From positions 62,001-126,000 of the forward strand of contig CACYRK010000004.1 of the NCBI GenBank assembly GCA_902776835.1: DNA of 64,000 nt, read 5' to 3'. The stretch is from an uncultured Bacteroidales bacterium. Its GTDB lineage: Bacteria > Bacteroidota > Bacteroidia > Bacteroidales > Muribaculaceae. The notes beneath the pieces were generated by a model, which did no database searches, was not told the origin of the DNA, and was given only the letters and a program-made list of their open reading frames with translations. The position numbers and the translations under genes were made by a program. This document shows, piece by piece, positions 1-7,703 of this stretch. The first letter of the stretch is position 1. Each line of letters starts with the position of its first letter.

Positions 1-924
1 CAGCGTGACATAATAGCCTGAGTGCAAGAATGGTGAAACACAACTGTTGAACACATCGTCCGACAGTCGATTCCCGTTGTAGTCCCAGAATCCGATTTTT
101 GTCTCGCCATTCTCATCTTGCGATCCTAAGGCAAAAAAATCATCATCTGAATTAATGCACGGCTCGTCATAAATGAATGGAATAATTACGTTGCCATCAA
201 TATCCATCAAGCCACATTTATAGTCCTTCCCCATGACTAAACGTCGGTTGCAGAAGTACGAAGAATAACTGTCATACTCAAAGGGCACTTTCACGTTGCC
301 GTGGAAATCGAGCAAGCCAACTTTTTCAACCGTTGCATCATATGCCGCAATGCGCCAATCTTGGTCGGCTAAGTCTTGGTCTCCAGCAGTTATTGGCATC
401 AACGCATTGTATTTGAACGGAATGAGCACGTTGAACGACGAATCGAGCAAAGCAAATTTACCGTCCACGGTAGGTTTATCCTCAAGATTGATATCACCTT
501 TGCCCACGATGTAGAATCGTCGGCCTTGCTCGGTAATCATGTGCACAAAGTCATACTCAGGATTCAACAACAAGGCTCCATTCTCTGCCAGCATGCCGTG
601 CTTGCCATTGAGCCAAACCTCGTAATAGTCGGACTCGCTCGAGATTGAGTCATACTTCAATGGGATGAACAAGTCGTTCTCGATATCGACAACGCCCATT
701 TTGCCATTTTTCTTGACAATCACATCGTTTGGAAGCCACCAAGTATCCTCGGAATAATCTGGCACATCGTCAAACAATTTCATAAGTTCCAAATAACGCT
801 CATTGACCGTTGGCGTTTCATCGTCAACATCGGTGCCAAACTGCTCGGTTACGACTTCCTGAGCCAACGCGCCGAATGGCAGAGCCATCAAGAACATCAC
901 ACAAAAATTCAGAACAGATTTCAT
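1..924 (-). CDS. WG-repeat secreted protein (C-terminus beyond window edge)
   Basis: The minus strand is open from the ATG at 922-924 to base 1, giving 308 codons with no stop, so the gene continues off the left edge. The N-terminus MKSVLNFCVMFLMALPFGALAQ is a classical signal peptide. The rest is made of units of about 35-50 residues of the form 'GKMGVVDIENDLFIPLKYD', 'GKHGMLAENGALLLNPEYD', 'KVGLLDFHGNVKVPFEYD' and 'KCGLMDIDGNVIIPFIYD', which is the WG-repeat (beta-propeller-like) pattern with Gly plus I/V-P-F-x-Y-D. Such proteins are common in Bacteroidales, are exported, and have no general known function. A TACCTTTG -7 element read on the minus strand (1063-1070) could drive it, leaving a leader of about 130 nt. 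The gene diverges from the radical SAM gene. Family call is solid; role is unknown. Confidence 0.85.
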   Translation of the reverse strand, partial: MKSVLNFCVMFLMALPFGALAQEVVTEQFGTDVDDETPTVNERYLELMKLFDDVPDYSEDTWWLPNDVIVKKNGKMGVVDIENDLFIPLKYDSISSESDYYEVWLNGKHGMLAENGALLLNPEYDFVHMITEQGRRFYIVGKGDINLEDKPTVDGKFALLDSSFNVLIPFKYNALMPITAGDQDLADQDWRIAAYDATVEKVGLLDFHGNVKVPFEYDSYSSYFCNRRLVMGKDYKCGLMDIDGNVIIPFIYDEPCINSDDDFFALGSQDENGETKIGFWDYNGNRLSDDVFNSCVSPFLHSGYYVTL

Positions 925-1112
925 AGCATTTCATGGTGTGCCACGTTGGTGAAATGTTTATTTTGCTGAATATCAATCATTTGTAATGAATATCAGCCAA
1001 GCGTGATTTTAATCTGAACCCGTGGCAACATTAAAGACAGACAAAAACCAAACTCGGCACCACAAAGGTATCAAAAAAACCTGAATTGCACACAATAAAA
1101 ACGCAGGTTTCG

Positions 1113-2138
1113 ATGTTATATCAATACATGAAGAAGAACGTCATACAGGGAAGCCTGATTACGACTTTTCGTTGCAATGCCAAGTGCAACATGTGCAACA
1201 TCTGGAAGAATCCTTCCACGGCAAGCGATGAGGTGCCAGCCGACATCTACAATCGCCTGCCCGATGGTTTGCGCATCAACATCACTGGCGGCGAGGCAAC
1301 AATCAGGACGGATATCGAGCAGATATTCGAGAACCTCTATGACCGCTCGTCGTTGCTCGAGTTGAGCACCAACGGCTATTACACCGACAAGGTGGTGGCC
1401 CTGGCCAATCGGTTCCCGAAAATTCTGATTCGGGTGAGCGTTGAGGGCCTGCCTCGCGTCAACGATGAGAAGCGCGGCTTGCGCGACGGCTTCGACCACG
1501 CGCTGCGCACCATCTTGGAACTCAAGAAGACCAAGTGCCGCAACATCGGCTTCTCGGTGGTGATTTCGCCCGACAATTACCAGGACCTGGTGTCGCTATA
1601 TGAACTGTGCGTGGCCCTGGACGTGGAGTTGGCCACCAGCGCGGTGCACAACTCGTGGTACTTCCACAAGCATGACAATGTGGAGACCAGCGAAGCGGCC
1701 CTTCACGAGCACGAGCGCTTTGTTCGCGCCCTGCTGTGCAGCAAGCGCCGCCGCCTGAAATCGCGCCTGAAAGACTATGGGCGAGCCTACTTCAACCGCT
1801 CGGTGCACCGCCGGCTGCGCGGCGACCAAGGCGACTACCGCCCGCCATGCGGCGCCGGTACCGACTTCTTCTTCATCGACCCATGGGGCAATGTGGCGCC
1901 ATGCAACGGCAGCGAGCAAGAGTGGGTCATGGGAAACATCAAGGACGCATCGCTCGATGAGATCATAAACAGCGAGCGCGGCCGCGAAATGCTCGAGCGT
2001 GTGCGGCAGTGCAAGCGCAACTGCGCCTTTATTGTCACCGAGCGCCACGACATGGTGCGCCGCCCATGGAAACCCATCATGTGGGTCATCAAAAACAAGT
2101 GGCGCATATGGCGCGGCCAGCCGCTGTGCTGGGAGTGA
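1113..2138 (+). CDS. Radical SAM protein with SPASM-type C-terminal cluster domain
   Basis: The protein (341 aa from the ATG at 1113) has the radical SAM motif CNAKCNMC (CxxxCxxC) about 25 residues in, followed by an 'NITGGEATIR' SAM-binding Gly-rich strand. The C-terminus has extra cysteines (PPCGAGTDFFFIDPWGNVAPC, then CKRNC, then LCWE) typical of SPASM/twitch auxiliary iron-sulfur cluster domains. The frame is open back to a TTG at 1086, but ATG 1113 or 1128 are more likely starts. Family members perform radical chemistry on peptides, sugars or other substrates; the substrate cannot be read from the sequence. It is followed after 86 bp by a GT4 glycosyltransferase on the same strand, which is compatible with a glycan-modifying role, but that is only context. 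Confidence 0.85.
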   Translation: MLYQYMKKNVIQGSLITTFRCNAKCNMCNIWKNPSTASDEVPADIYNRLPDGLRINITGGEATIRTDIEQIFENLYDRSSLLELSTNGYYTDKVVALANRFPKILIRVSVEGLPRVNDEKRGLRDGFDHALRTILELKKTKCRNIGFSVVISPDNYQDLVSLYELCVALDVELATSAVHNSWYFHKHDNVETSEAALHEHERFVRALLCSKRRRLKSRLKDYGRAYFNRSVHRRLRGDQGDYRPPCGAGTDFFFIDPWGNVAPCNGSEQEWVMGNIKDASLDEIINSERGREMLERVRQCKRNCAFIVTERHDMVRRPWKPIMWVIKNKWRIWRGQPLCWE

Positions 2139-2160
2139 AGGACAATCGGAGATTGCAAAG

Positions 2161-2195
2161 TATAGATTATAGATTATAGATTAGAGATTATAGAT
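2161..2195. repeat. Heptamer array (TATAGAT)n, copy 1
   Basis: Five tandem heptamers of TATAGAT/TAGAGAT lie between the radical SAM gene and the GT4 gene. A 34-nt stretch (2162-2195) recurs identically at 53141-53174, about 51 kb away, in another intergenic region. Confidence 0.85.
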
Positions 2196-2224
2196 ATTCT
2201 AATACCATAAAACACACTTAACCT

Positions 2225-3322
2225 GTGGATAAACACGACGTAATAGCAGTGATAGGCACCCGTGGCTTCCCTGATGTACAGGGCGGCGTGGAGCGCCATT
2301 GCCAGAGCCTCTACGGCTTGCTGGCCGACTATGTCACCCCGCGCGTGTATCGCCGCAAACCCTATGTCAAAGCCGCCGCCAAGCACGACGGCATTGAGTT
2401 TGTCGACCTGCCGTCGACGCGCATCGCCGGAGTGGAAACTCTGCTGCACACCTTCCTGTGTGTGTGGCACGTGTGGCGCCACAAGCCCAGGCTGGTGCAT
2501 CTGCACAACATCGGTCCAGGGGTCTTCGCCCCGCTGTTTAAGTGGATGGGGCTTCCCGTGGTGCTCACCTACCACAGCGCCAACTACGAGCACAACAAGT
2601 GGAACCGCCTGGAGCGCGCCTTCCTGCGCTGGTGCGAACGCGTGGCGCTGCGCAACAGCGACCGCATCATCTTCGTCAACCGCCTGCAGATGGAGAAGTT
2701 TCCCGACAGCGTGCAGCAGCGTGCCGTGGCCATCCCTAACGGCGTGTGGCCCGCACAGCGCACGGCGAGCACGGCGTTTCTCGAGCAACAAGGCATCACG
2801 CCCGGCAACTACCTGCTGGCCGTGGGACGCATCACGCCCGAGAAGGGGCTGCGATACCTCGTCGAGGCCGTCAACCAACTCGACGACGCGCCCACGCTGG
2901 TCATCGCCGGCGAGGTAAGTTCGGCAGGCTACCACCGCCAACTCATGCGCCTCGACACCAAGGGCAAGGTGATTTACACCGGCTATGCCAATGAGGCGCA
3001 ACTCACCGAATTGTACAACCATGCACGCGCCTTTGTGCTGGCGTCGGTCAACGAGGGCTTGCCCATCGTGCTGCTCGAAGCCATGTCGCATGGGCTGCCC
3101 ATCGTGGCCACCGACCTGCCCGCCACACGCGTGGTGAAGTTGCCGGAGCATTGCTACTGCGCCAGCGGCGACACCGCCGCGCTTCGTGATGCCATAGCAC
3201 GATGCCTGGCGCAAGCCCACGACGGGCCCACGACCTACGACCTTACAGCCTTTGACTGGGTGAAAATTGCACAGGCCACCCTGGGCATCTATAACGACAC
3301 CCTGCAACAGCCCCAAAAATAA
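2225..3322 (+). CDS. Glycosyltransferase family 4 (DUF1972-type N-terminus)
   Basis: This is a 365-aa retaining GT-B glycosyltransferase. The N-terminus VIGTRGFPDVQGGVERHC is the signature of the DUF1972 subgroup, which includes rhamnosyltransferase-like enzymes of capsule and O-antigen synthesis. The C-terminal half has the GT4 donor-binding pattern: LLAVGRITPEKG, then NEGLPIVLLEAMSHGLPIVAT with the E-x7-E pair. No signal peptide or membrane helix is seen, so the enzyme is cytosolic. The start is a GTG at 2225; no upstream in-frame ATG fits. It probably adds one sugar to a surface glycan. Donor and acceptor are unknown, and only one other glycan-related gene, the radical SAM gene, is adjacent. 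Confidence 0.88.
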   Translation: MDKHDVIAVIGTRGFPDVQGGVERHCQSLYGLLADYVTPRVYRRKPYVKAAAKHDGIEFVDLPSTRIAGVETLLHTFLCVWHVWRHKPRLVHLHNIGPGVFAPLFKWMGLPVVLTYHSANYEHNKWNRLERAFLRWCERVALRNSDRIIFVNRLQMEKFPDSVQQRAVAIPNGVWPAQRTASTAFLEQQGITPGNYLLAVGRITPEKGLRYLVEAVNQLDDAPTLVIAGEVSSAGYHRQLMRLDTKGKVIYTGYANEAQLTELYNHARAFVLASVNEGLPIVLLEAMSHGLPIVATDLPATRVVKLPEHCYCASGDTAALRDAIARCLAQAHDGPTTYDLTAFDWVKIAQATLGIYNDTLQQPQK

Positions 3323-3346
3323 GGGATTAAAGCAGTCCCCAAAAAC

Positions 3347-3388
3347 CTAGAATCTCTAGAAGCCCTAGAATCTCTAGAAAATCTAGAA
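3347..3388. repeat. Short TCTAGA-rich direct repeat between convergent genes
   Basis: The 70-bp gap between the convergent GT4 and ychF genes contains CTAGAATCTCTAGAA twice, about 20 bp apart, followed by a third TCTAGA and an A-run. No convincing hairpin terminator is visible on either strand. Confidence 0.6.
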
Positions 3389-3395
3389 AAAAAAG

Positions 3396-4496
3396 TTACA
3401 CATTAAAGCGGAACACCGCGATGTCGCCATCCTGGAACACATAGTCTTTGCCCTCGATGTGCATCTTTCCGGCCTCTTTCACAGCGGCCTCGCTGCCGTA
3501 GTGTATATAGTCCTCGTACTTGATAATCTCGGCTCGGATGAAGCCTCGCTCAAAGTCGGTGTGAATCACGCCGGCACACTGCGGTGCCTTGCTGCCACGG
3601 CGGAATGTCCAGGCACGCACCTCCTTAGGTCCTGCTGTGAGGAAGGTTTCGAGGTTCAGCAGGCTGTAAGCGGCCTTGATGATGCGGTTCACGCCACTCT
3701 CTTTCAAGCCAATCTCCTGCAGGAACATCTGGCGCTCCTCGAGCGTGTCGAGTTCGGCGATTTCGCTCTCGGTCTGCGCTGCCACCACGAGCAGTTCGGC
3801 CTGCTCGTCCTTGATGGCCTCGCGCACGGCATCGACGTAGGCATTGCCGTTTGCCGCGCTGGCGTCGTCGACGTTGCACACATAGAGCACCGGCTTGTTG
3901 GTGAGCAGAAACAGGTCGTGTGCCACGCGCTCCTCGTCCTTATTGAGCAGTTCCACGCTGCGGGCGTTCTTGCCCTGCGACAGCGCCTCCTGATAGCGCA
4001 CCAGCACCTCGTGCTGCACCTTGGCGTCGCGGTCGCCGGCCTGAGCCTGCTTGTAGACGCGCGCTATGCGGCCTTCGATGGTCTCCAGGTCGCGCATCTG
4101 CAACTCCATGTCAATCACTTCCTTGTCGCGAACCGGGTCCACCGTGCCGTCGACGTGGGTGATGTTGTCGTCGTCGAAGCAGCGCAACACGTGAATTATG
4201 GCATCGGTCTCGCGGATATTCGCCAAGAACTTGTTGCCCAGGCCCTCGCCCCGTGATGCGCCCTTCACCAGGCCGGCGATGTCGACAATCTCGACCGTCG
4301 TGGGCACGATCTGCGCCGGGTGGACCAACTCGGCGAGTTTGTTCAGTCGCTCGTCGGGCACGGTGATTACGCCCACATTAGGCTCGATGGTGCAAAACGG
4401 GAAGTTGGCCGACTGCGCCTTGGCGTTCGACAGACAGTTAAACAAGGTCGACTTGCCCACATTGGGCAGTCCTACGATACCACATTTCAGTGCCAT
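3396..4496 (-). CDS. ychF: Ribosome-associated ATPase/GTPase YchF
   Basis: The 366-aa protein is a full-length YchF/Ola1-family P-loop NTPase, the usual size for the family. Visible motifs are the Walker A GLPNVGKST near the N-terminus, switch region VPTTVEIVDIAGLVKGASRGEGLGN (Walker B, DxxG), a coiled-coil insertion, NKPVLYVCNVDD in place of the canonical NKxD motif, and the C-terminal TGS-like domain ending in DYVFQDGDIAVFRFNV. The altered G4 motif is why the family prefers ATP over GTP. YchF binds ribosomes and is linked to stress responses and translation. It is encoded alone, convergent with the GT4 gene. Very secure assignment. Confidence 0.97.
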   Translation of the reverse strand: MALKCGIVGLPNVGKSTLFNCLSNAKAQSANFPFCTIEPNVGVITVPDERLNKLAELVHPAQIVPTTVEIVDIAGLVKGASRGEGLGNKFLANIRETDAIIHVLRCFDDDNITHVDGTVDPVRDKEVIDMELQMRDLETIEGRIARVYKQAQAGDRDAKVQHEVLVRYQEALSQGKNARSVELLNKDEERVAHDLFLLTNKPVLYVCNVDDASAANGNAYVDAVREAIKDEQAELLVVAAQTESEIAELDTLEERQMFLQEIGLKESGVNRIIKAAYSLLNLETFLTAGPKEVRAWTFRRGSKAPQCAGVIHTDFERGFIRAEIIKYEDYIHYGSEAAVKEAGKMHIEGKDYVFQDGDIAVFRFNV

Positions 4497-4618
4497 AATA
4501 CTCGATATTTATGATTTTTCGTTTTCGGCCAGCAAAATTACTACAAAGCAAGCAGAACGCCAAATTTTTCTTCCCTGACCTCGCCAAAAGGCCTGCGGGG
4601 GGGGATTGCTGGAGGAGT

Positions 4619-4660
4619 CGGACGGGTCGGACGGGTCGGACAGGTCGGACGGGTCGGACT
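4619..4660. repeat. 9-mer array (TCGGACGGG)n
   Basis: About 4.7 tandem copies of TCGGACGGG (one copy TCGGACAGG) sit in the 438-bp gap between ychF and the beta-helix gene. Its GC content contrasts with the AT-rich 32-bp repeats that follow. Confidence 0.85.
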
Positions 4661-4691
4661 GAACTGCAAATGGGGTATTTGCGGGTTTTTT

Positions 4692-4811
4692 ACAATTATA
4701 TGCTCATGAAATTGTATTTTTTGACAATTATATGCTCATGAAATTGTAAATTTTGACAATTATATGCTCATGAAATTGTAAATTTTGACAATTATATGCT
4801 CATGAAATTGT
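4692..4811. repeat. Four tandem 32-bp repeats, each with an ACAATT/AATTGT hairpin core
   Basis: A unit of 32 bp starts at 4692, 4724, 4756 and 4788. Each unit contains ACAATTATATGCTCATGAAA followed by TTGT, so the arms ACAATT and AATTGT can pair around a TCATGA palindrome. Units are nearly identical and directly abut, with no unique spacers. The array lies about 120 bp upstream of the beta-helix gene. No known family is recognised. Confidence 0.9.
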
Positions 4812-4883
4812 CAAAAGACTCATTGTAGAAGTATCTCTTGAAGCGCCGGCGGGTGATGATTTTGAAAAAAAATGGGGGAAATG

Positions 4884-4914
4884 ATTGCAAATTCGGGTAA
4901 AAGCGTTAATTTTG
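4884..4914 (+). promoter_or_regulatory. Bacteroidetes-type promoter of the beta-helix gene
   Basis: ATTG at 4884-4887 (one mismatch to TTTG), a 19-nt spacer, then TAATTTTG at 4907-4914 matches the TTTG-N19-TAnnTTTG consensus of the Bacteroidetes housekeeping sigma factor. It lies 20 bp before the ATG at 4935. Confidence 0.65.
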
Positions 4915-4934
4915 CATTCAAAACTATAGCGGCT

Positions 4935-6416
4935 ATGAAAAAGATATCATTATTACTAATTGTTGCGCTGATGGCACTGGGTGCTTGGGCGCAGGAGATA
5001 AAAGACGGCGACACGTTTTTCGACGGCTGGAACTATTACACTGCCGAGGTAAGACATAGCGGTGTGATACACTTTATCGACAAAGAGAGTGACGAGGACT
5101 TCACCATCCAAAAGGTGGACAAGAAGAAGGGCGAGTACAAGTTGATTCCCGAGCGTCAGGCCGACGACCCGAAGTTCGGCTGCCAGTGGGACGCGCGCGT
5201 GCAGTTTATCAGCAAGGACAATGTGGACTGCTTAGCGTTCTACCCCGAGAAGGAAACCATTAGTTGCCTCATCCCGAGGGTGCACGCCACTCGCGAGCAA
5301 TGCGAGAAAACTCAAGAGTCAATGCAAGGACGTGAGTTAAAAAGCATTGTGACCGATTTCACCATTAATTGGGCCTATCTGATTTGCATGTCGCAGGATG
5401 ACATTGAGCGTGCGCTGGGCATCTTGAGCACGCGGTCGCCGCTCACGCTACTAGAGAGCGTCAACAAGCAACTGCTGACCTATGCGCTGGCCCACGCCGA
5501 CGATGAAAGCGAGAGCGACGGCGGACGCTTCATCGATGACGACTTCGACGGCGACACCGACATTGTGCCCGTATACAAGGACATGGCGGCATGGCACGCC
5601 TCGTCGGCCGTCGATGTGATTTCAGGCATCACCAACAATATGGCGGTGGTCATCAACGGCTACCAGCCGATGAACCTGAGCGAGGTGCTGAACCGCCCGA
5701 GCCTGTTTTACGGCGTCGAGGGCCGCGGCTACTTCCAAGAGGAGGAGGAGCAACCCGAGGACATCGAGAGTCCGCTGGTAATCAGTAAAGAGGTGTACGA
5801 GGGCCGTGAGTTGATTATCAGGAATATACATGGGTTGACGCTGCGTGGCGAGTCGGGTGCGCATCTGGTGGTCGACGCCGCCTATGCCAACGTGCTAAGT
5901 TTTGAGAACTGCGACAACATCCGCATCGAGAACCTCACCTTAGGTCACGCCGTGGAGAAGGGCACATGCACCGGTGGCGTGATTTATCTGCGCGGCTGCA
6001 GCGACGTGGAGATTGTGAACTGCGACCTGTACGGCTGCGGCACCTACGGCATCGAGGCCCTGGACTGCAACAACGTGAAGGTTGACAACACGTTGATTCG
6101 CGACTGCTCAGATGGCGGCGTGAACCTTTCCTACACCGACGACGCACATTTCACCGACTGCGACATCGTGCGCTGCGGCAACGGTGATGCCACGGTGACG
6201 GCGCTGTTCTCCAACAACATGACGTTTGACCGCTGCCGCTTCGCGGAAAACACCGGAAGCATCCTGTTCTGGCTCAACAAAGAGCCTGTCACGCTCAACG
6301 ACTGCGAGGTGCACTACATGAACGAACTCAGCAACAAGCAGTCGCTGCTCAAGGGCAATACGAAGTGGCACAAGGACGCCAACCCGCTGACGCCCCGCGC
6401 CATCGGCCCAAAATAA
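4935..6416 (+). CDS. Secreted parallel beta-helix protein
   Basis: The ATG at 4935 gives MKKISLLLIVALMALGAWAQ, a signal peptide, and a 493-aa protein; an upstream ATG at 4872 in the same frame would bury the signal peptide. Residues from about 300 to 470 form successive rungs such as NVLSFENCDNIRIENLTLG, GGVIYLRGCSDVEIVNCDL, GIEALDCNNVKVDNTLIRDC, GGVNLSYTDDAHFTDCDIV and ALFSNNMTFDRCRF. This is the right-handed beta-helix pattern of NosD/pectate-lyase-like folds. The N-terminal 300 residues match nothing I recognise. No catalytic residues can be assigned, and no dockerin or T9SS tail is present. Substrate could be a polysaccharide, but a structural role is equally possible. Confidence 0.8.
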   Translation: MKKISLLLIVALMALGAWAQEIKDGDTFFDGWNYYTAEVRHSGVIHFIDKESDEDFTIQKVDKKKGEYKLIPERQADDPKFGCQWDARVQFISKDNVDCLAFYPEKETISCLIPRVHATREQCEKTQESMQGRELKSIVTDFTINWAYLICMSQDDIERALGILSTRSPLTLLESVNKQLLTYALAHADDESESDGGRFIDDDFDGDTDIVPVYKDMAAWHASSAVDVISGITNNMAVVINGYQPMNLSEVLNRPSLFYGVEGRGYFQEEEEQPEDIESPLVISKEVYEGRELIIRNIHGLTLRGESGAHLVVDAAYANVLSFENCDNIRIENLTLGHAVEKGTCTGGVIYLRGCSDVEIVNCDLYGCGTYGIEALDCNNVKVDNTLIRDCSDGGVNLSYTDDAHFTDCDIVRCGNGDATVTALFSNNMTFDRCRFAENTGSILFWLNKEPVTLNDCEVHYMNELSNKQSLLKGNTKWHKDANPLTPRAIGPK

Positions 6417-6443
6417 TCAACGGATTTATCAACGGATTGATGG

Positions 6444-6507
6444 TCAACAAATTAAACGAATTAAACAAATTCTTTGCTGGCGATAACAAATGACTTGGTT
6501 TAATTCA
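6444..6507. repeat. Palindromic element, truncated copy A
   Basis: This copy begins TCAACAAATTAAACGAATTA like the two 77-bp elements at 6549 and 7052 but is cut at its right end, where TTTAATTC is followed by ATTAAAA. It is followed (6510-6538) by a stretch almost identical to the last 20 coding bases of the GxxExxY gene plus its downstream junction. Confidence 0.85.
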
Positions 6508-6548
6508 TTAAAAACAACACAAGACAACAATGGTCAACGGATTGATGG

Positions 6549-6625
6549 TCAACAAATTAAACGAATTAAACAAATTCTTTGCTGGCAATAACAGATGACT
6601 TGGTTTAATTCGTTTAATTTGTTGA
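6549..6625. repeat. 77-bp palindromic element, copy B
   Basis: The element has perfect 23-bp terminal inverted repeats (first bases TCAACAAATTAAACGAATTA, last bases the complement ending TTTGTTGA) around a 31-bp centre. It ends 18 bp before the ATG of the GxxExxY gene. Confidence 0.92.
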
Positions 6626-6643
6626 TAAATTATATTTGGAAAC

Positions 6644-7048
6644 ATGTCAGACATTCTATTTAAACAGGAGAGTTTCTCTATTGTAGGGGCAGCGATGCAA
6701 GTTCACGCCACCTTGGGTTGTGGGTTTTCAGAAAAAGTCTATCAAGAGGCGCTCGAAATAGAGTTCACCAAAAGAGGGATACCATTTGAGCGAGAAAAAA
6801 GACTTCAAATTGGCTACAAGGATACGATACTTAAAACAGATTATTATGTGGACTTCCTTTGTTATGGGTCGATTGTCGTTGAACTAAAAGCACTGTCAGA
6901 AATCCTTGGCGAGCATAAAGCACAAGTCATAAACTATTTAAAAGCCGGGAACTTCAAACTTGGGTATCTGTTTAACTTTGGACAACTGAGTTTGCATTAC
7001 GAGCGTTTATTCCCGCCTTTCTCGCCAAAAAACAGCACAAGACAATAA
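6644..7048 (+). CDS. GxxExxY protein (PD-(D/E)XK nuclease-like fold)
   Basis: The 134-aa protein contains the name-giving GFSEKVY (GxxExxY) motif at about residues 28-34 and the later DYYVDFLCYGSIVVELKAL segment, a D-x(n)-E-x-K arrangement as in PD-(D/E)XK nucleases. The family is small, widespread in Bacteroidetes and cyanobacteria, and has no established function. A TATATTTG element at 6631-6638 ends only 5 bp before the ATG, so the mRNA would be almost leaderless. The gene is bracketed by two direct copies of a 77-bp palindrome (6549-6625 and 7052-7128), which suggests it moves or duplicates as a cassette. Base composition is clearly more AT-rich than the flanking genes. Confidence 0.88.
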   Translation: MSDILFKQESFSIVGAAMQVHATLGCGFSEKVYQEALEIEFTKRGIPFEREKRLQIGYKDTILKTDYYVDFLCYGSIVVELKALSEILGEHKAQVINYLKAGNFKLGYLFNFGQLSLHYERLFPPFSPKNSTRQ

Positions 7049-7051
7049 CGG

Positions 7052-7128
7052 TCAACAAATTAAACGAATTAAACAAATTCTTTGCTGGCGACAACAAATG
7101 ACTTGGTTTAATTCGTTTAATTTGTTGA
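7052..7128. repeat. 77-bp palindromic element, copy C
   Basis: This copy starts 4 bp after the GxxExxY stop codon, in the same orientation as copy B, with the same perfect 23-bp terminal inverted repeats and only a few changes in the centre. Confidence 0.92.
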
Positions 7129-7150
7129 TAAGTACTTGATAATTTTGTTG

Positions 7151-7672
7151 TTACTCTTGGGGTGGATACCAGGTGGAGTACATCAGGTAATTTTTGGCGA
7201 TTTTTACGTTGATTTCGCTGGCCTGCGAGGGGTCGACCATCTTTTTGAATTTCGCCGGGCTGCCTGCCCATAACTCGTGTGGGCCGACCTTGGTGCCACT
7301 GAGCACCACACTGCCCGCAGCGATGATGGCGCCCTCGCCAATCTCGGCGTGGTCGAGGATGATGCTGCCCATTCCTATTAAGGCCATATCACCAATTTTT
7401 GCTCCATGCACCACCACGTTGTGGCCTATCGACACATCGTTGCCGATGATGCTCACCGATTTCTCGTATAGGGTGTGAATGACTGCATTGTCTTGAATAT
7501 TCACACGGTTGCCGATGGTGATCGTGTTCACGTCGCCACGCAGCACCGCACCGAACCAGATGCTGCAGTCGTTGCCCATGGTGACGTCGCCCACCACCAC
7601 AGCATTCTCGGCGAGGAAACAGCCCTCGCCAATCTTGGGCTCAAAGCCCCTAACTTTTTGTATTATTGCCAT
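7151..7672 (-). CDS. Gamma-carbonic-anhydrase family protein (left-handed beta-helix)
   Basis: The ATG at 7670-7672 gives a 173-aa protein starting MAIIQKVRGFEPKIGEGCF. It is built from hexapeptide repeats ([LIV]-G-x-x-x-x), with GNDCSIWFGAVLRGDVNTI, GNRVNIQDNAVIH, GHNVVVHGAKIGD and GMGSIILDHAEIG. The three expected zinc-ligand histidines are present (in IQDNAVIHT, SIGHNVVVHG). This is the YrdA/PaaY-like branch of the gamma class; enzymatic carbonic anhydrase activity in this branch varies. No signal peptide, so cytosolic. It lies 31 bp downstream of pafA on the same strand and is probably co-transcribed with it. Confidence 0.92.
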   Translation of the reverse strand: MAIIQKVRGFEPKIGEGCFLAENAVVVGDVTMGNDCSIWFGAVLRGDVNTITIGNRVNIQDNAVIHTLYEKSVSIIGNDVSIGHNVVVHGAKIGDMALIGMGSIILDHAEIGEGAIIAAGSVVLSGTKVGPHELWAGSPAKFKKMVDPSQASEINVKIAKNYLMYSTWYPPQE

Positions 7673-7703
7673 AGTAAAAAATTTAAAGTTATTGATTATT
7701 AAT

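Noticed and set aside
4692..4811. Possible small CRISPR array
   Set aside because: The 32-bp units directly abut with no unique spacers, and no cas gene is present in the window.
4872..4934. Upstream ATG for the beta-helix protein
   Set aside because: It lies before the predicted promoter element and would add 21 residues in front of a good signal peptide.
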